NCBI RefSeq assembly: GCF_003259195.1
Contig: NZ_QJPK01000017.1
Coordinates: 1 to 64,000 of the forward strand
DNA: 64,000 nt
Reading direction: 5' to 3'
DNA from: Paracoccus sediminilitoris
GTDB lineage: Bacteria; Pseudomonadota; Alphaproteobacteria; Rhodobacterales; Rhodobacteraceae
In this document: piece after piece, positions 1 through 8,351 of the stretch
How positions within the stretch are numbered: position 1 is the first letter of the stretch
Layout: the number at the start of each line of letters is the position of its first letter
Position numbers and translations under genes: made by a program
Notes under the pieces: model-generated
What the model saw: only the letters and a program-made list of their open reading frames with translations
The model's database searches: none
What the model was told of the DNA's origin: nothing

Positions 1-71
1 CCGTCTTCCAGCTCCTGCGCCGCGCGGGCGGCCATGCGGTTGCGGTCCCAGCCCTTGGGTGCCTCGGTCAT
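1..71 (-). CDS. pcaJ: 3-oxoadipate CoA-transferase subunit B, N-terminal fragment
   Basis: Only the first 23 codons are inside the window; the gene continues beyond base 1. The start ATG (complement of 69-71) overlaps the pcaI stop codon in an ATGA arrangement, the usual coupling of the two CoA-transferase subunits. The visible residues include RNRMAARAAQELEDG, which matches the start of PcaJ/ScoB-type beta subunits. With PcaI it would transfer CoA from succinyl-CoA to 3-oxoadipate in the cytoplasm. The call rests on this short stretch and on the position behind pcaI. Confidence 0.8.
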   Translation of the reverse strand, partial: MTEAPKGWDRNRMAARAAQELED

Positions 72-775
72 CACGCGACCTCCTGCTTGCGGGTGGTGCG
101 CTGTTCGATGCGCTTTTCGTGTTGGCCCTGCACGATGCGGTGGACATAGATGCCCGGCAGGTGGATCTGGTCGGGGTCCAGGCTGCCGCGTGGGACGATC
201 TCCTCGACCTCGGCGACGCAGATGCGCCCACACATGGCGGCGGGCGGGTTGAAGTTGCGCGCCGTCTTGCGGAAGACCAGGTTGCCGGTGTCATCGGCCT
301 TCCAGGCCTTCACGATCGACAGGTCCGCCACGATGCCGCGTTCCAGGATATGGGTCTGGCCGTCGAAATCCTTGTGCTCTTTGCCTTCGGCGATCATCGT
401 GCCGACGCCGGTCTTGGTATAGAAGCCCGCGATGCCGCTGCCGCCGGCGCGCATGCGTTCGGCCAAGGTGCCCTGGGGGTTGAACTCCAGCTCCAGCTCC
501 TTCGACAGGTATTGGCGCATGAATTCCGCGTTTTCGCCGACATAGCTGCTGATCATCTTGCGGATCTGGCGGGTCTGCAACAGGATCCCCAGCCCGAAAT
601 CGTCGATGCCGCAATTGTTGCTGGCGACGGTCAGATCCTTCGTGCCCGCGTCCCGGATCGCCGCGATCAGCAGCTCGGGAATGCCGCAAAGGCCAAAACC
701 CCCCGCCGCGATGAACATCCCGTCATGCAAGACACCCTCAAGCGCCTCCGACGCCGTCCCGTAAACCTTCTTCAT
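71..775 (-). CDS. pcaI: 3-oxoadipate CoA-transferase subunit A
   Basis: 234 residues, normal for the alpha subunit of class I CoA-transferases. It should activate 3-oxoadipate with succinyl-CoA together with PcaJ. The glycine-rich CoA-transferase signature AAGGFGLCGIP lies at about residues 23-33, followed by the SNNCG segment near residue 52. The gene overlaps pcaJ by ATGA and the keto acid cleavage gene upstream by 4 bases, so it sits at the 3' end of the pca operon. Related transferases act on acetoacetate (ScoA), so a dual role is possible. The pca context favours PcaI. Confidence 0.9.
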   Translation of the reverse strand: MKKVYGTASEALEGVLHDGMFIAAGGFGLCGIPELLIAAIRDAGTKDLTVASNNCGIDDFGLGILLQTRQIRKMISSYVGENAEFMRQYLSKELELEFNPQGTLAERMRAGGSGIAGFYTKTGVGTMIAEGKEHKDFDGQTHILERGIVADLSIVKAWKADDTGNLVFRKTARNFNPPAAMCGRICVAEVEEIVPRGSLDPDQIHLPGIYVHRIVQGQHEKRIEQRTTRKQEVA

Positions 776-1617
776 GCCGATCCCCTTTCAGTCAGGCCCA
801 GGATGCCGCGCGCCTGCTGCCAAGTCGCGACGGGGCGTTCGTATTTGTCGCACAGATCTACCGCGCGACGCACCAGGGCCGCATTCGACGGTGCCAGCGT
901 GTCGCGGTCAATGCGGACATTGTCTTCCAGACCCGTTCGCGCATGGCCGCCCGACGAAATCGCCCATTCGTTCAGCACGATCTGGTTGGGACCGATACCC
1001 GCAGCGCACCAAGGCACGTCTTGGCCAAACAGCCGCTTGACGGTGTGGATATAGTAATCGAAGACATCACGATCGACCGGCATCGCGTTCTTGACGCCCA
1101 TGACGAACTGCACATAGGGGCGGTTGGGCAGGCGCCCGTCCTTGTGCATGATCGCGGCCTGCAGGATGTGGGACAGATCGAAGGCCTCGATTTCGGGCAT
1201 CACGCCATGCGCGGCCATTTCGGCTGCCAGCCAGTCGACCAGTTCGGGGCTGTTCTCATAGACCCGGTTCGGGAAATTGTTCGACCCGACCGCAAGGGAT
1301 GCCATGTCCGGCGACAGCCGCAGCATGCCTCCGCGGTCGCGCCCTGCCCCGGACCGGCCGCCGGTGGACAGCTGCACGATCATGCCAGGACAATGGCGGC
1401 GCAATCCTTCCAGCAGGCGGGCAAAGCGGTCGGGGTCGCTGGTGGGCTTGCCCGCGTCGTCACGGACATGGCAATGGGCGATGGTCGCGCCGGCCTCGAA
1501 GGCCTCTTGCGTGGATTCGATCTGTTCCTCGATGGTGATGGGCACGGCCGGGTTGTTGTCCTTGCCGGGCAAGGACCCGGTGATGGCCACGCAGATGATG
1601 CAAGCATTGTCAGACAT
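772..1617 (-). CDS. Beta-keto acid cleavage enzyme (BKACE, DUF849)
   Basis: 281 residues from the ATG at 1617, which overlaps the pcaG stop by 8 bases; an upstream in-frame start is possible but would reach further into pcaG. This family condenses a beta-keto acid with acetyl-CoA and releases acetoacetate plus a new acyl-CoA, using a Zn ion. The metal-binding H-x-H is in IAHCHVRDD (His48 and His50), and a conserved LNEWAIS segment lies near the end. The founding member is the 3-keto-5-aminohexanoate cleavage enzyme Kce, but family substrates vary. Between pcaG and pcaI the natural guess is 3-oxoadipate, giving succinyl-CoA and acetoacetate. That substrate is inferred from context only. The position is where pcaB often sits in related operons. 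Confidence 0.85.
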   Translation of the reverse strand: MSDNACIICVAITGSLPGKDNNPAVPITIEEQIESTQEAFEAGATIAHCHVRDDAGKPTSDPDRFARLLEGLRRHCPGMIVQLSTGGRSGAGRDRGGMLRLSPDMASLAVGSNNFPNRVYENSPELVDWLAAEMAAHGVMPEIEAFDLSHILQAAIMHKDGRLPNRPYVQFVMGVKNAMPVDRDVFDYYIHTVKRLFGQDVPWCAAGIGPNQIVLNEWAISSGGHARTGLEDNVRIDRDTLAPSNAALVRRAVDLCDKYERPVATWQQARGILGLTERGSA

Positions 1618-2221
1618 CCATAAACACCGTCTCGTTGTCGCCCTGCAGGCGAATGTCAAAGCGATAGACACCGTCGGCGGTCTTTTCCGCGATCAGCGTC
1701 CGGCGGCGGTCGACCTGTTCGATCAGGTTCATGACCGGATCGGCCGAGTTGTCCTCATCCCCGAAATAGAGCCGGGTCGAGAGGCCCAGGTTGATCCCCC
1801 GCGCGACCAGCCACAGGTTCAGGTGCGGCGCGGCCACGGCACCGCCCTTCATCGGCACGGAACCGGGCTTGATCGTGTCGATGGTAAATTCGCCGCTGTC
1901 GAAATCGGGGATGACACGGGCAAAGCCGCGAAAGCCGGGGGCGGCATCGGCGTGGCGGGGATCGCCGGGATGGGGATAGATGCCGTTGGCATCCGCCTGC
2001 CAGATCTCGATCAGGACGTCCTTGACCGGTGCGCCCATGCCGTCGATGACCCGGCCCGTGATCCGCACGCGCGGACCGGGTGTGTCATCCGCGGCGATCT
2101 GCGTGCCCAGTTCCCGGCGATAGATGTCGAAACCGGCGGCGGCGGGTGCCAGACCGATATGGACATAGGGTCCCGCCGTCTGCGAGGGCGTTTCCTTCAG
2201 GTATTGCAAGGGTTGCGGCAT
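1610..2221 (-). CDS. pcaG: Protocatechuate 3,4-dioxygenase alpha subunit
   Basis: 203 residues, typical for the alpha chain of the (alpha-beta)n ring-cleaving dioxygenase that turns protocatechuate into 3-carboxy-cis,cis-muconate. The conserved N-terminal TAGPYVHIGLAP and the following beta-sandwich sequence mark the intradiol dioxygenase fold. The alpha chain does not carry the working iron site of the beta chain. It starts one base after the pcaH stop, so the two subunits are translationally coupled. Confidence 0.94.
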   Translation of the reverse strand: MPQPLQYLKETPSQTAGPYVHIGLAPAAAGFDIYRRELGTQIAADDTPGPRVRITGRVIDGMGAPVKDVLIEIWQADANGIYPHPGDPRHADAAPGFRGFARVIPDFDSGEFTIDTIKPGSVPMKGGAVAAPHLNLWLVARGINLGLSTRLYFGDEDNSADPVMNLIEQVDRRRTLIAEKTADGVYRFDIRLQGDNETVFMDV

Positions 2222-2222
2222 G

Positions 2223-2942
2223 TCAGTTCCCCTCGGGTCGGTTTTCGAACAGGGTCGAACGGCGACCCCGCAGCACGATGTCGAACTTGTAGGCCAGGTG
2301 ATCCAGGGGCGCGGCGGCGTTCAGATCCAGCGGCGCGATCAGGCTGTCGATGGCGCGCGGATCGGGGATGGATTTCACGATGGGGCATTGCGCGATCAGC
2401 GGGTCACCTTCGAAATACAGCTGGGTGATCAGGCGCTGCGCGAAGGATGTCCCGAAGACCGAGACATGGATATGCGCGGGCCGCCAGTTGTTGACCCAGT
2501 TGCGCCACGGATAGGCGCCGGGCTTGATCGTCAGGAAATGGTACCGCCCCTGATCGTCGGTCAGGGTGCGCCCGCAGCCCCCAAAATTCGGATCGATGGG
2601 CGCCAGGTAATGGTCCTTCTTGTGACGATATCGCCCGCCCGCATTGGCCTGCCAGATCTCGACCAAGGTATTCGGGACCGGACGCGCATCCTCGTCCAAG
2701 ACGCGGCCATGAACCAGGATGCGTTCGCCGATCGCATCGCCGGTCTTGGCATAGTTCACGATCAGGTTGTTGTCATGGGCGTCGATATCGCCATGCCCGA
2801 AGGTCGGGCCGGTCAACTCGCAGGTCCCCCCTTCCAGCGACAGCTGCGCCAGCCGCGGCGATCGCGCGACCGAGGTCTTGTAGTCGGGCGTCAGCGCGGG
2901 CGGGTGCCATTGGCGGTCGCGTTGGTAAAGCGGGCCGGTCAT
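2223..2942 (-). CDS. pcaH: Protocatechuate 3,4-dioxygenase beta subunit
   Basis: 239 residues. This is the catalytic, iron-binding subunit of protocatechuate 3,4-dioxygenase. The four Fe(III) ligands expected from the Pseudomonas enzyme are present: Tyr105 ([11 protein letters not shown]), Tyr144 (KPGAYPW), and His157 and His159 ([11 protein letters not shown]). The [13 protein letters not shown] segment is diagnostic of beta rather than alpha chains. It overlaps pcaC by 4 bases and is followed directly by pcaG. Confidence 0.96.
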   Translation of the reverse strand: MTGPLYQRDRQWHPPALTPDYKTSVARSPRLAQLSLEGGTCELTGPTFGHGDIDAHDNNLIVNYAKTGDAIGERILVHGRVLDEDARPVPNTLVEIWQANAGGRYRHKKDHYLAPIDPNFGGCGRTLTDDQGRYHFLTIKPGAYPWRNWVNNWRPAHIHVSVFGTSFAQRLITQLYFEGDPLIAQCPIVKSIPDPRAIDSLIAPLDLNAAAPLDHLAYKFDIVLRGRRSTLFENRPEGN

Positions 2943-3331
2943 CGGGCGTTCTCCTGTTCGGCGTCCTGCTGGGCAAAGATGTCCCGGGCCATCGCGATCG
3001 CGTGGTTGGCGCGCGGAACACCGGCATAGATGGCGACGTGCAGCAATGCCTCGATCACGTCGTCGCGGCTGGCGCCGGTGTTGGGGATGGACCGCAGATG
3101 CAGCGCCAGCTCGCCGTCATTGCCAAGACCCGCCAGCAACGCGATGGTCATCATCGACCGTTCGCGCAGGGTGATCGTGTCGCGCGCCCAGACATGGCCC
3201 CATGCGGCATCCGCGATCAGCGATTGGAAGGGTGCGTCGAAGGCGGTCTTCTGCGCCTCGGCGCGGGCGACGTGATCGCCGCCCAGAACGCGGCGGCGGA
3301 TCGCCATGCCCTTGTCGGTCAGTTCGGTCAT
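2939..3331 (-). CDS. pcaC: 4-carboxymuconolactone decarboxylase
   Basis: 130 residues from the ATG at 3331 ([20 protein letters not shown]), which overlaps the pcaD stop by ATGA. The longer reading upstream of that ATG is only the antisense-rich 3' end of pcaD and was discarded. Length and the segment [19 protein letters not shown] fit the small alpha-helical CMD/AhpD-like family. It decarboxylates 4-carboxymuconolactone to 3-oxoadipate enol-lactone, the step before PcaD. It is a stand-alone gene, not the PcaD-PcaC (PcaL) fusion seen in actinobacteria. Confidence 0.95.
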   Translation of the reverse strand: MTELTDKGMAIRRRVLGGDHVARAEAQKTAFDAPFQSLIADAAWGHVWARDTITLRERSMMTIALLAGLGNDGELALHLRSIPNTGASRDDVIEALLHVAIYAGVPRANHAIAMARDIFAQQDAEQENAR

Positions 3332-4110
3332 CGGGCGTGCCTTTCCAGAAATGGGGCAATGATCGCGGCATGGGCGGCGGGGGTTTCCACGCATGGCAGG
3401 TGACCCGCGCCGGGAATGATGTCGAAGCTGGCGCCCTTGATCAGCGTGGCGGTCCCATGCACCAGATCGGGGGGCGAGGCTCCATCCTCGGACCCGGCGA
3501 TGACGGCGGTCGGCAGGTCCAGCGCGGCGGTGGCCTGCGTCTGGTCGGCACCCGCCAGCGCGTGGCAGGCCGCGACATAGGCTTCTGGTGCGGTGCGGGC
3601 CAGCATGTTGCGCCAAGGCGCCACCTGGGGCGTGCTGCGGAAGTCGGGGCCGAACCAGCGCTGCATGATGCCATCGGCCATCGCGGGCAGACCGTCACGA
3701 CGGACCGCGTCGACGCGATCCTGCCACCCCTCGGCGGTTCCCAGCCTGGCGGCGGTGTTCGACAGGACCAGCGCGCGGACCAGGTCGGGATGCTGGCTGG
3801 CGACCCGCTGGCCGATCAGCCCGCCGATCGACAGGCCCACGAAGACCACCGGCCCCTGCGCCACGTCGCGGATCAGGGCCATGGCATCGTCGGCATGATC
3901 CTGCAACCGGTCGGCCCGCCACAGATCGGACAGCCCGTGCCCCTGCTTGTCATAGCGCAGATAGCGCAATCCCTGCGGAAGCAGCGGCAAAAGCGCGTCC
4001 CACAGCCGCAGATCCGTCCCCAGGGAATTGGAAAAGATCACCACCGGCGCCCCGTCCGGGCCGTCGATACGGTAATGCAACGCACCATCGGCGCGGTTCA
4101 AGACTTGCAT
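3328..4110 (-). CDS. pcaD: 3-oxoadipate enol-lactonase
   Basis: 260 residues, alpha/beta hydrolase fold. The nucleophile elbow is GLSIGG with Ser94. The acid and the base fit the Asp in SEDGASPP and the His in GAGHLPCVETP. It hydrolyses 3-oxoadipate enol-lactone to 3-oxoadipate. It is the first gene of the leftward pca operon, with a strong Shine-Dalgarno sequence (CAGGAGGAGC, complement of 4115-4124) just before the ATG. Divergent transcription from the LysR gene suggests PcaQ-type control. Confidence 0.95.
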   Translation of the reverse strand: MQVLNRADGALHYRIDGPDGAPVVIFSNSLGTDLRLWDALLPLLPQGLRYLRYDKQGHGLSDLWRADRLQDHADDAMALIRDVAQGPVVFVGLSIGGLIGQRVASQHPDLVRALVLSNTAARLGTAEGWQDRVDAVRRDGLPAMADGIMQRWFGPDFRSTPQVAPWRNMLARTAPEAYVAACHALAGADQTQATAALDLPTAVIAGSEDGASPPDLVHGTATLIKGASFDIIPGAGHLPCVETPAAHAAIIAPFLERHAR

Positions 4111-4161
4111 AAGGGCTCCTCCTGTCCATAACGTGGCACAAAGAAAAACCCGCAGATAATG

Positions 4162-4176
4162 CCAAATACGCTTTGG
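4162..4176. promoter_or_regulatory. Inverted repeat in pcaD-pcaQ divergent promoter
   Basis: CCAAA-TACGC-TTTGG is a perfect 5-base inverted repeat, centred in the gap of about 77 bases between the divergent pcaD and LysR genes. LysR-type activators bind such dyads between divergent promoters. It is close to the LysR start codon and does not match the ATAACC-N4-GGTTAA PcaQ box reported in rhizobia, so assigning it to this regulator is a guess. Confidence 0.35.
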
Positions 4177-4187
4177 TTCATGCCCGT

Positions 4188-5102
4188 ATGATTATGCATC
4201 CCGCGATCAAGCTGCGCCATATCCGCGCCTTTCTGGACATCGCCGCCAATGGCACGCTGTCCGCCGTCGCCCGGGCGCAGGGCATCACCCAGCCCGCCCT
4301 GTCGCGCACCCTGGCAGAGCTGGAGGATCTGCTGGGGGCGACGCTGTTCCTGCGCGAAAAGCGGCGGCTGGTCCTGACCGACAGCGGCGTGCTGTTCCGC
4401 CGCCACGCCGCCGCCGCGCTGCAGATGCTGGAGGCCGGGGCCGAGGCGCTGCATCCGTCGGGCCATGGGGGGAGGCTGCGGGTCGGCGTGCTGCCGACAG
4501 CGGCGACGCGGCTGTTCCCGCGCGTCGCGCTGCGGTTCCGGGAGGCGGCACCGCGGGTGACGCTGTCGGTCGAGACGGGGCCGCATCCCCATCTGGTCCG
4601 CCTGCTGCGCGAAGGCGGGATCGACCTGATGATCGGCCGGATGCCCGCAGCCAATGACATGGCGGGGCTGCGCTTCGAACATCTGTACGAAGACCGCATC
4701 GTGCTTGTCTCGGGGGCGCATCATCCCATGCGGGGGCGGCCCGTGGCGCAGGTCCTGGCACAATGTCCGCTGATCCTGCCGCCTGCGGATGCACTGATCC
4801 GGCGGGCGGTGGACGAATATCTGCTGGCCCGCAACCTGGCCTCGGTCCAACCGGCATTCGAAACCGCCGCCTTGGCTGTGGGACGCGGCATCCTGGCAGG
4901 GTCGGACGCGCTGTGGTTCATCTCTCGCGGGGTGGTCGAGGATGAGCTGGACCGCGGCGACCTGGTGCAATGGGAAACCGGGGCGGGTTTCCTGTCGGGC
5001 GCAGTCGGCATGACCCGCAGGCAGGCGGGGCCGACTCAGCCCTCACTGGAATTGCTGGCGCGCCTGACGCACGAGACGGTCCTGGACGGCGGCATCATCT
5101 GA
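4188..5102 (+). CDS. pcaQ: LysR-family regulator of the pca operon (PcaQ-like)
   Basis: About 304 residues from the ATG at 4188; an ATG at 4194 is equally possible, and a TTG at 4173 is less likely. The N-terminal winged helix is clear: LRHIRAFLDIAANGTLSAVA then TQPALSRTLAELEDLLGATL. A LysR substrate-binding domain follows from about residue 90. PcaQ activates pcaDCHGB in Agrobacterium, Sinorhizobium and roseobacters in response to beta-ketoadipate pathway intermediates. Divergent placement next to pcaD supports the same role here. The last 60 bases overlap the 3' end of the convergent glycosyltransferase gene. Confidence 0.85.
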   Translation: MIMHPAIKLRHIRAFLDIAANGTLSAVARAQGITQPALSRTLAELEDLLGATLFLREKRRLVLTDSGVLFRRHAAAALQMLEAGAEALHPSGHGGRLRVGVLPTAATRLFPRVALRFREAAPRVTLSVETGPHPHLVRLLREGGIDLMIGRMPAANDMAGLRFEHLYEDRIVLVSGAHHPMRGRPVAQVLAQCPLILPPADALIRRAVDEYLLARNLASVQPAFETAALAVGRGILAGSDALWFISRGVVEDELDRGDLVQWETGAGFLSGAVGMTRRQAGPTQPSLELLARLTHETVLDGGII

Positions 5103-6242
5103 CGCCACCCGCCCCGCGTGACCCAAATGGGGCGGCAGTTCGATGGCCGCGTAATCGACCGGCGGCGCGGGGGCGTTCCGGTTGGCGATGGCGGTCCTGT
5201 ACAGCGCGTCATAGCGGTCCAGCATCGCGTCCATCCCGAACAGCCGCGCGGCACGATCCCGAACGGCGGCGCGCGGCACCTGCATGGCGCGCAGCATCGC
5301 AAGATCCAGATCATGCCCGTCGGGCGCGGCATAGCTGCCGGCAGAACCAATCACCTCGGCCACGGCCCCCATGCGGATGGCGGCGACGGGCGTGCCGCAG
5401 GCCATCGCCTCCAGCGCGGTCAGGCCAAAGGGTTCGTTCCATTGCGGCGTGAACAGCATGACCGAGGCGCGACCGTATTCGACCGCCAAGACCCGCCCCG
5501 TCAGGTGGCCGCCAAACCGGATATCGCCATTCAATTCGGAACGGATCTGGCTGTCGAAATAGTCGCGGTCCTCGATCGTGCCGAAGATCATCAGCGGCAC
5601 CCCGGCCCGCCTGGCAGCGCGAATGGCCAGATGGGTACCCTTGTTGGGCGTGATGCGACCCGCCCAGATGGCATGACCCTGTCCCTTCGGCGCAAAGGGC
5701 CAGTCGCCCATGTCGATCCCGTTCGGCACGACATGGCACGACGGCGGCGCGCCATCCGGCCAGTATTCCGCCAGATGGGTCCGCGAACAGGCCGTGACCT
5801 GATGCCACGGCGCGACGCTGTCGCGCATCGCGCGCAGCAGCGCGTCAAAGGGCGGCACATGCAGGGATGTCACCATGGGCATCCGATGCCGTCGCGACAT
5901 CCGCGGCGGAAACCGGTGCAGGCCGTTATTGTGGATGACGTCGAACCCCTGCCCCATGATCCACTGCAATGCACGGTCATGGTTGTCGTCCAGATAGGCG
6001 TTCAGCCGTGCGGTACCATGAAACTGGTGCCACGGCAGGTCGGCATCGTAGTGGCGGTCCATCAGCGGGTGCAGCGCCGTGCGGGTTCGGCTGTCGCCTG
6101 CCGCGATCAGGGTGACGTCATGGCCCCGCGCCCGCAGACCGTGGGCCAGATACCAAGCATGCGCCTCCATCCCGCCCATGAAGGGGGGCGCGATGGGGTG
6201 GCGCGGATGCGCAAGCAGGGCGATCCGCAGCGGCGCGGTCAT
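5043..6242 (-). CDS. GT4-family glycosyltransferase
   Basis: 399 residues from the ATG at 6242 (MTAPLRIALLAHPRHPIAPP), which overlaps the upstream stop by ATGA. It is a GT-B fold glycosyltransferase: an N-terminal FMGGMEAHAWYLA segment typical of group 1 enzymes, and the nucleotide-sugar-binding E-x7-E motif in NEPFGLTALEAMACGTPVAA. No signal peptide or membrane segment is evident, so it is probably cytoplasmic. Donor and acceptor cannot be told from sequence. It is the last gene of a four-gene leftward operon with two other glycosyltransferases and a sucrose-phosphate-synthase-like fusion. Its C-terminal 19 codons overlap pcaQ on the other strand. Confidence 0.85.
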   Translation of the reverse strand: MTAPLRIALLAHPRHPIAPPFMGGMEAHAWYLAHGLRARGHDVTLIAAGDSRTRTALHPLMDRHYDADLPWHQFHGTARLNAYLDDNHDRALQWIMGQGFDVIHNNGLHRFPPRMSRRHRMPMVTSLHVPPFDALLRAMRDSVAPWHQVTACSRTHLAEYWPDGAPPSCHVVPNGIDMGDWPFAPKGQGHAIWAGRITPNKGTHLAIRAARRAGVPLMIFGTIEDRDYFDSQIRSELNGDIRFGGHLTGRVLAVEYGRASVMLFTPQWNEPFGLTALEAMACGTPVAAIRMGAVAEVIGSAGSYAAPDGHDLDLAMLRAMQVPRAAVRDRAARLFGMDAMLDRYDALYRTAIANRNAPAPPVDYAAIELPPHLGHAGRVASDDAAVQDRLVRQARQQFQ

Positions 6243-7207
6243 TCGGCGGCGGGCATCAGCATGGCGGCCTGCGCGCTTTCGACCTGGCGGGTGCGTTCGA
6301 CGGTCCAATCACCACGGGCCTGCAGGTGATCGATCACCCGGCGGGTATTGGCATAGGGCATGTCGGATTGCTGCTTGCACAGGTCGAAATCCGCCTGATT
6401 GGGCTGGCGCAGGACGACAAGCCCATCGGGGTCGTTGCGGATCAGCCCCATCAGCTGGAAGGCATAAAGCCAATGCTCCATCGTGCGATGCCCCCATTTC
6501 AGGGCGAACAGATCGGCATTGCGCATCACCGATTCCATATGATGGACCGGTGGCATGCAATGGGGGTGATACTGGTGAAAGACGCGCCCGCCGGCGATCC
6601 ACCAGATGGGGGTGCCCGCCTCGGACAGGGCGCGCCCGAAATCGGTATCCTCGCCGCCATAGCCGGTAAAGCGTTCGTCGAAGCGCGGCCCCTTTTGCCA
6701 GCAACCCCGATGCATCGCGAAGTTCAGCGACCAGAAGCAGCGATAATCCTCGCAGGGTGCGATCCCCTTGGCAGGCGGACCCTGGCGGTCGGAATGCTTG
6801 ACCGACACCGTCGCGAAATGGTCGAAATCCAAGCCCCCATCGGTGCCGCCTGCAGGCAGGTATTGCACCTCGCCCATGAACAGGCCGATGCGGCCCTGCA
6901 TGCGGTTGACATAGGTCTGGACGAAATCGGGCGCGGGGATGCAATCGACATCGACAAAGACCAGCACATCCCCACGGGCCGCGTCGGCCACCGCATTCCG
7001 GGCCGCCGCCATGCACAGGTCGGGCCCCGACATGCGGATCTGGCGGATGGGAAAATCCGTTTCGGGCAGATCGGTGTAATCGCTGTTCTGCATCACGCCT
7101 ATGATCAGTTCGTCGATCCGGTGGGTCTGTTCGGCAAAGCCGCGAATGACATTCTTCAGATGCTGGTCGCGCCCTCCGGCGATGGTCAGTGCAGATACGG
7201 TCGTCAT
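6239..7207 (-). CDS. GT2/galactosyltransferase-like glycosyltransferase (GT-A fold)
   Basis: 322 residues from the ATG at 7207, chosen because AGGA sits 7 bases upstream and the previous gene stops just before; an ATG seven codons earlier is the alternative. The D-x-D metal/nucleotide-sugar motif is FVDVDCIP (Asp86, Asp88). A second signature, GYGGEDTDFGRAL near residues 182-194, resembles the C-terminal domain of galactosyltransferases and of polypeptide GalNAc-transferases. It lies inside the glycan operon, coupled to the next gene by ATGA. The transferred sugar is unknown. Confidence 0.82.
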   Translation of the reverse strand: MTTVSALTIAGGRDQHLKNVIRGFAEQTHRIDELIIGVMQNSDYTDLPETDFPIRQIRMSGPDLCMAAARNAVADAARGDVLVFVDVDCIPAPDFVQTYVNRMQGRIGLFMGEVQYLPAGGTDGGLDFDHFATVSVKHSDRQGPPAKGIAPCEDYRCFWSLNFAMHRGCWQKGPRFDERFTGYGGEDTDFGRALSEAGTPIWWIAGGRVFHQYHPHCMPPVHHMESVMRNADLFALKWGHRTMEHWLYAFQLMGLIRNDPDGLVVLRQPNQADFDLCKQQSDMPYANTRRVIDHLQARGDWTVERTRQVESAQAAMLMPAAE

Positions 7208-7211
7208 CAGG

Positions 7212-8351
7212 TCATCCTGTGGTTTCAAGGGTCAGGGCCGTGCCCCACAACCCTTCGGAGAGAGTTTCCAGCCATGCGGCGGTTGCCTTGGCCGGATCGG
7301 GGGCCAGCAGCCGACCTTGGGCTGCTGCGTCGTGACCCGTCAGGGCCCGGTCGACGGCCGCCCGCCAGGCATGCGCGCTGGAGGGCAGATGCGGCAGGTG
7401 CAGCGCCGCACCGGCCTTGGCCAGCGCCTGCGCCTTGCACAGCTGTTCGTCGAAATAGCGCCATTCGGGAACGACGATCCAAGGCAGTCCCGCCCCCAGA
7501 ACCTGCGCGCAGGTGGTGTTTCCGGTCGAGGAAATCACCAGATCGGCAGCCGCGACATGGGTGGCGACGTCATCGACCCAGCCCTTGTGGTGCAGGTTGG
7601 CCCCTTGGGTCGCGTGCCAGTCGCCCTGCAGCTTGCCGATGCTGATCCATTGCCAGTCCGGAAAGGCGCGCGCCGCGACGCCAAGCGGGGCCGCGGTGAA
7701 CCCGGTCCCGCCGCCGCCCGACAGCACCAGCGCCATCATGCGCCCCGGTTCCAGCCCCAATGCCGCCCGCGCCGCCTGCCGGTCGGGCAAATCGCCCGAC
7801 ACGCCCAGACCGGCGGCGAAATGCATCTTGTGACGGAACGGGGCCCAATCATCCTGCGCCAGCGCTGCCGAAAAGGGCGCAAGGATCCCCGCCGCGCCGT
7901 CATAGGTCGCGCGGTGGCCGGGATCGCTGCGGTCGCCATGCTGCAGAACCGAGACATGGGGGACCGAACAGATGCGCGACAGCTGCGCGATCTCGGCGCT
8001 GACATCGCAGATCATCAGGGCGGGATCGTCGCTGGCGAACCACCCTGCGATCCGGCCCATGGCCTGCCGGATGCCGGGCCAACCGACCGGCGCGCAATGC
8101 AGCGTGTCGGGGGTCTGCAGCTGGTCCATGTCCCGTTCCGCGCCGGTACGTTCGAACAGGGACGGGATCGCCTGCACGGTGACATTGGCGGGCATCGGCC
8201 CCAGCACCTTGGGGTCGGCGCAGAAGACCGTCACGGGCCGCGACCGTGGCAGGGCATTCACGATGGCGGCACAGCGTTCGGCGTGGCCACGCCCCTGATG
8301 ATGGACGAAATAACCGAACGGGCGCTGCGGCTGGATGGGCAGGTCACGCAT
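7212..8351 (-). CDS. MurG-like GT-B glycosyltransferase
   Basis: 379 residues. The N-terminus FGYFVHHQGRGHAERCAAI and the C-terminal STGNTTCAQVLGAGLPWIVVPE resemble MurG/GT28-type enzymes that use UDP-sugars; the latter is the donor-binding loop. SGGGGTG near the middle would be the inter-domain phosphate loop. No transmembrane segment is visible. It overlaps the preceding gene by 8 bases and ends five bases before the next start, so it is co-transcribed with its neighbours. It is not MurG itself, because the setting lacks any division or cell-wall genes. Confidence 0.75.
   Translation of the reverse strand: MRDLPIQPQRPFGYFVHHQGRGHAERCAAIVNALPRSRPVTVFCADPKVLGPMPANVTVQAIPSLFERTGAERDMDQLQTPDTLHCAPVGWPGIRQAMGRIAGWFASDDPALMICDVSAEIAQLSRICSVPHVSVLQHGDRSDPGHRATYDGAAGILAPFSAALAQDDWAPFRHKMHFAAGLGVSGDLPDRQAARAALGLEPGRMMALVLSGGGGTGFTAAPLGVAARAFPDWQWISIGKLQGDWHATQGANLHHKGWVDDVATHVAAADLVISSTGNTTCAQVLGAGLPWIVVPEWRYFDEQLCKAQALAKAGAALHLPHLPSSAHAWRAAVDRALTGHDAAAQGRLLAPDPAKATAAWLETLSEGLWGTALTLETTG

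Noticed and set aside
59..1054. Long plus-strand open frame opposite pcaI and the keto acid cleavage gene
   Set aside because: It is antisense to two genes with clear family motifs and has no recognisable domain; such shadows are common at this GC content.
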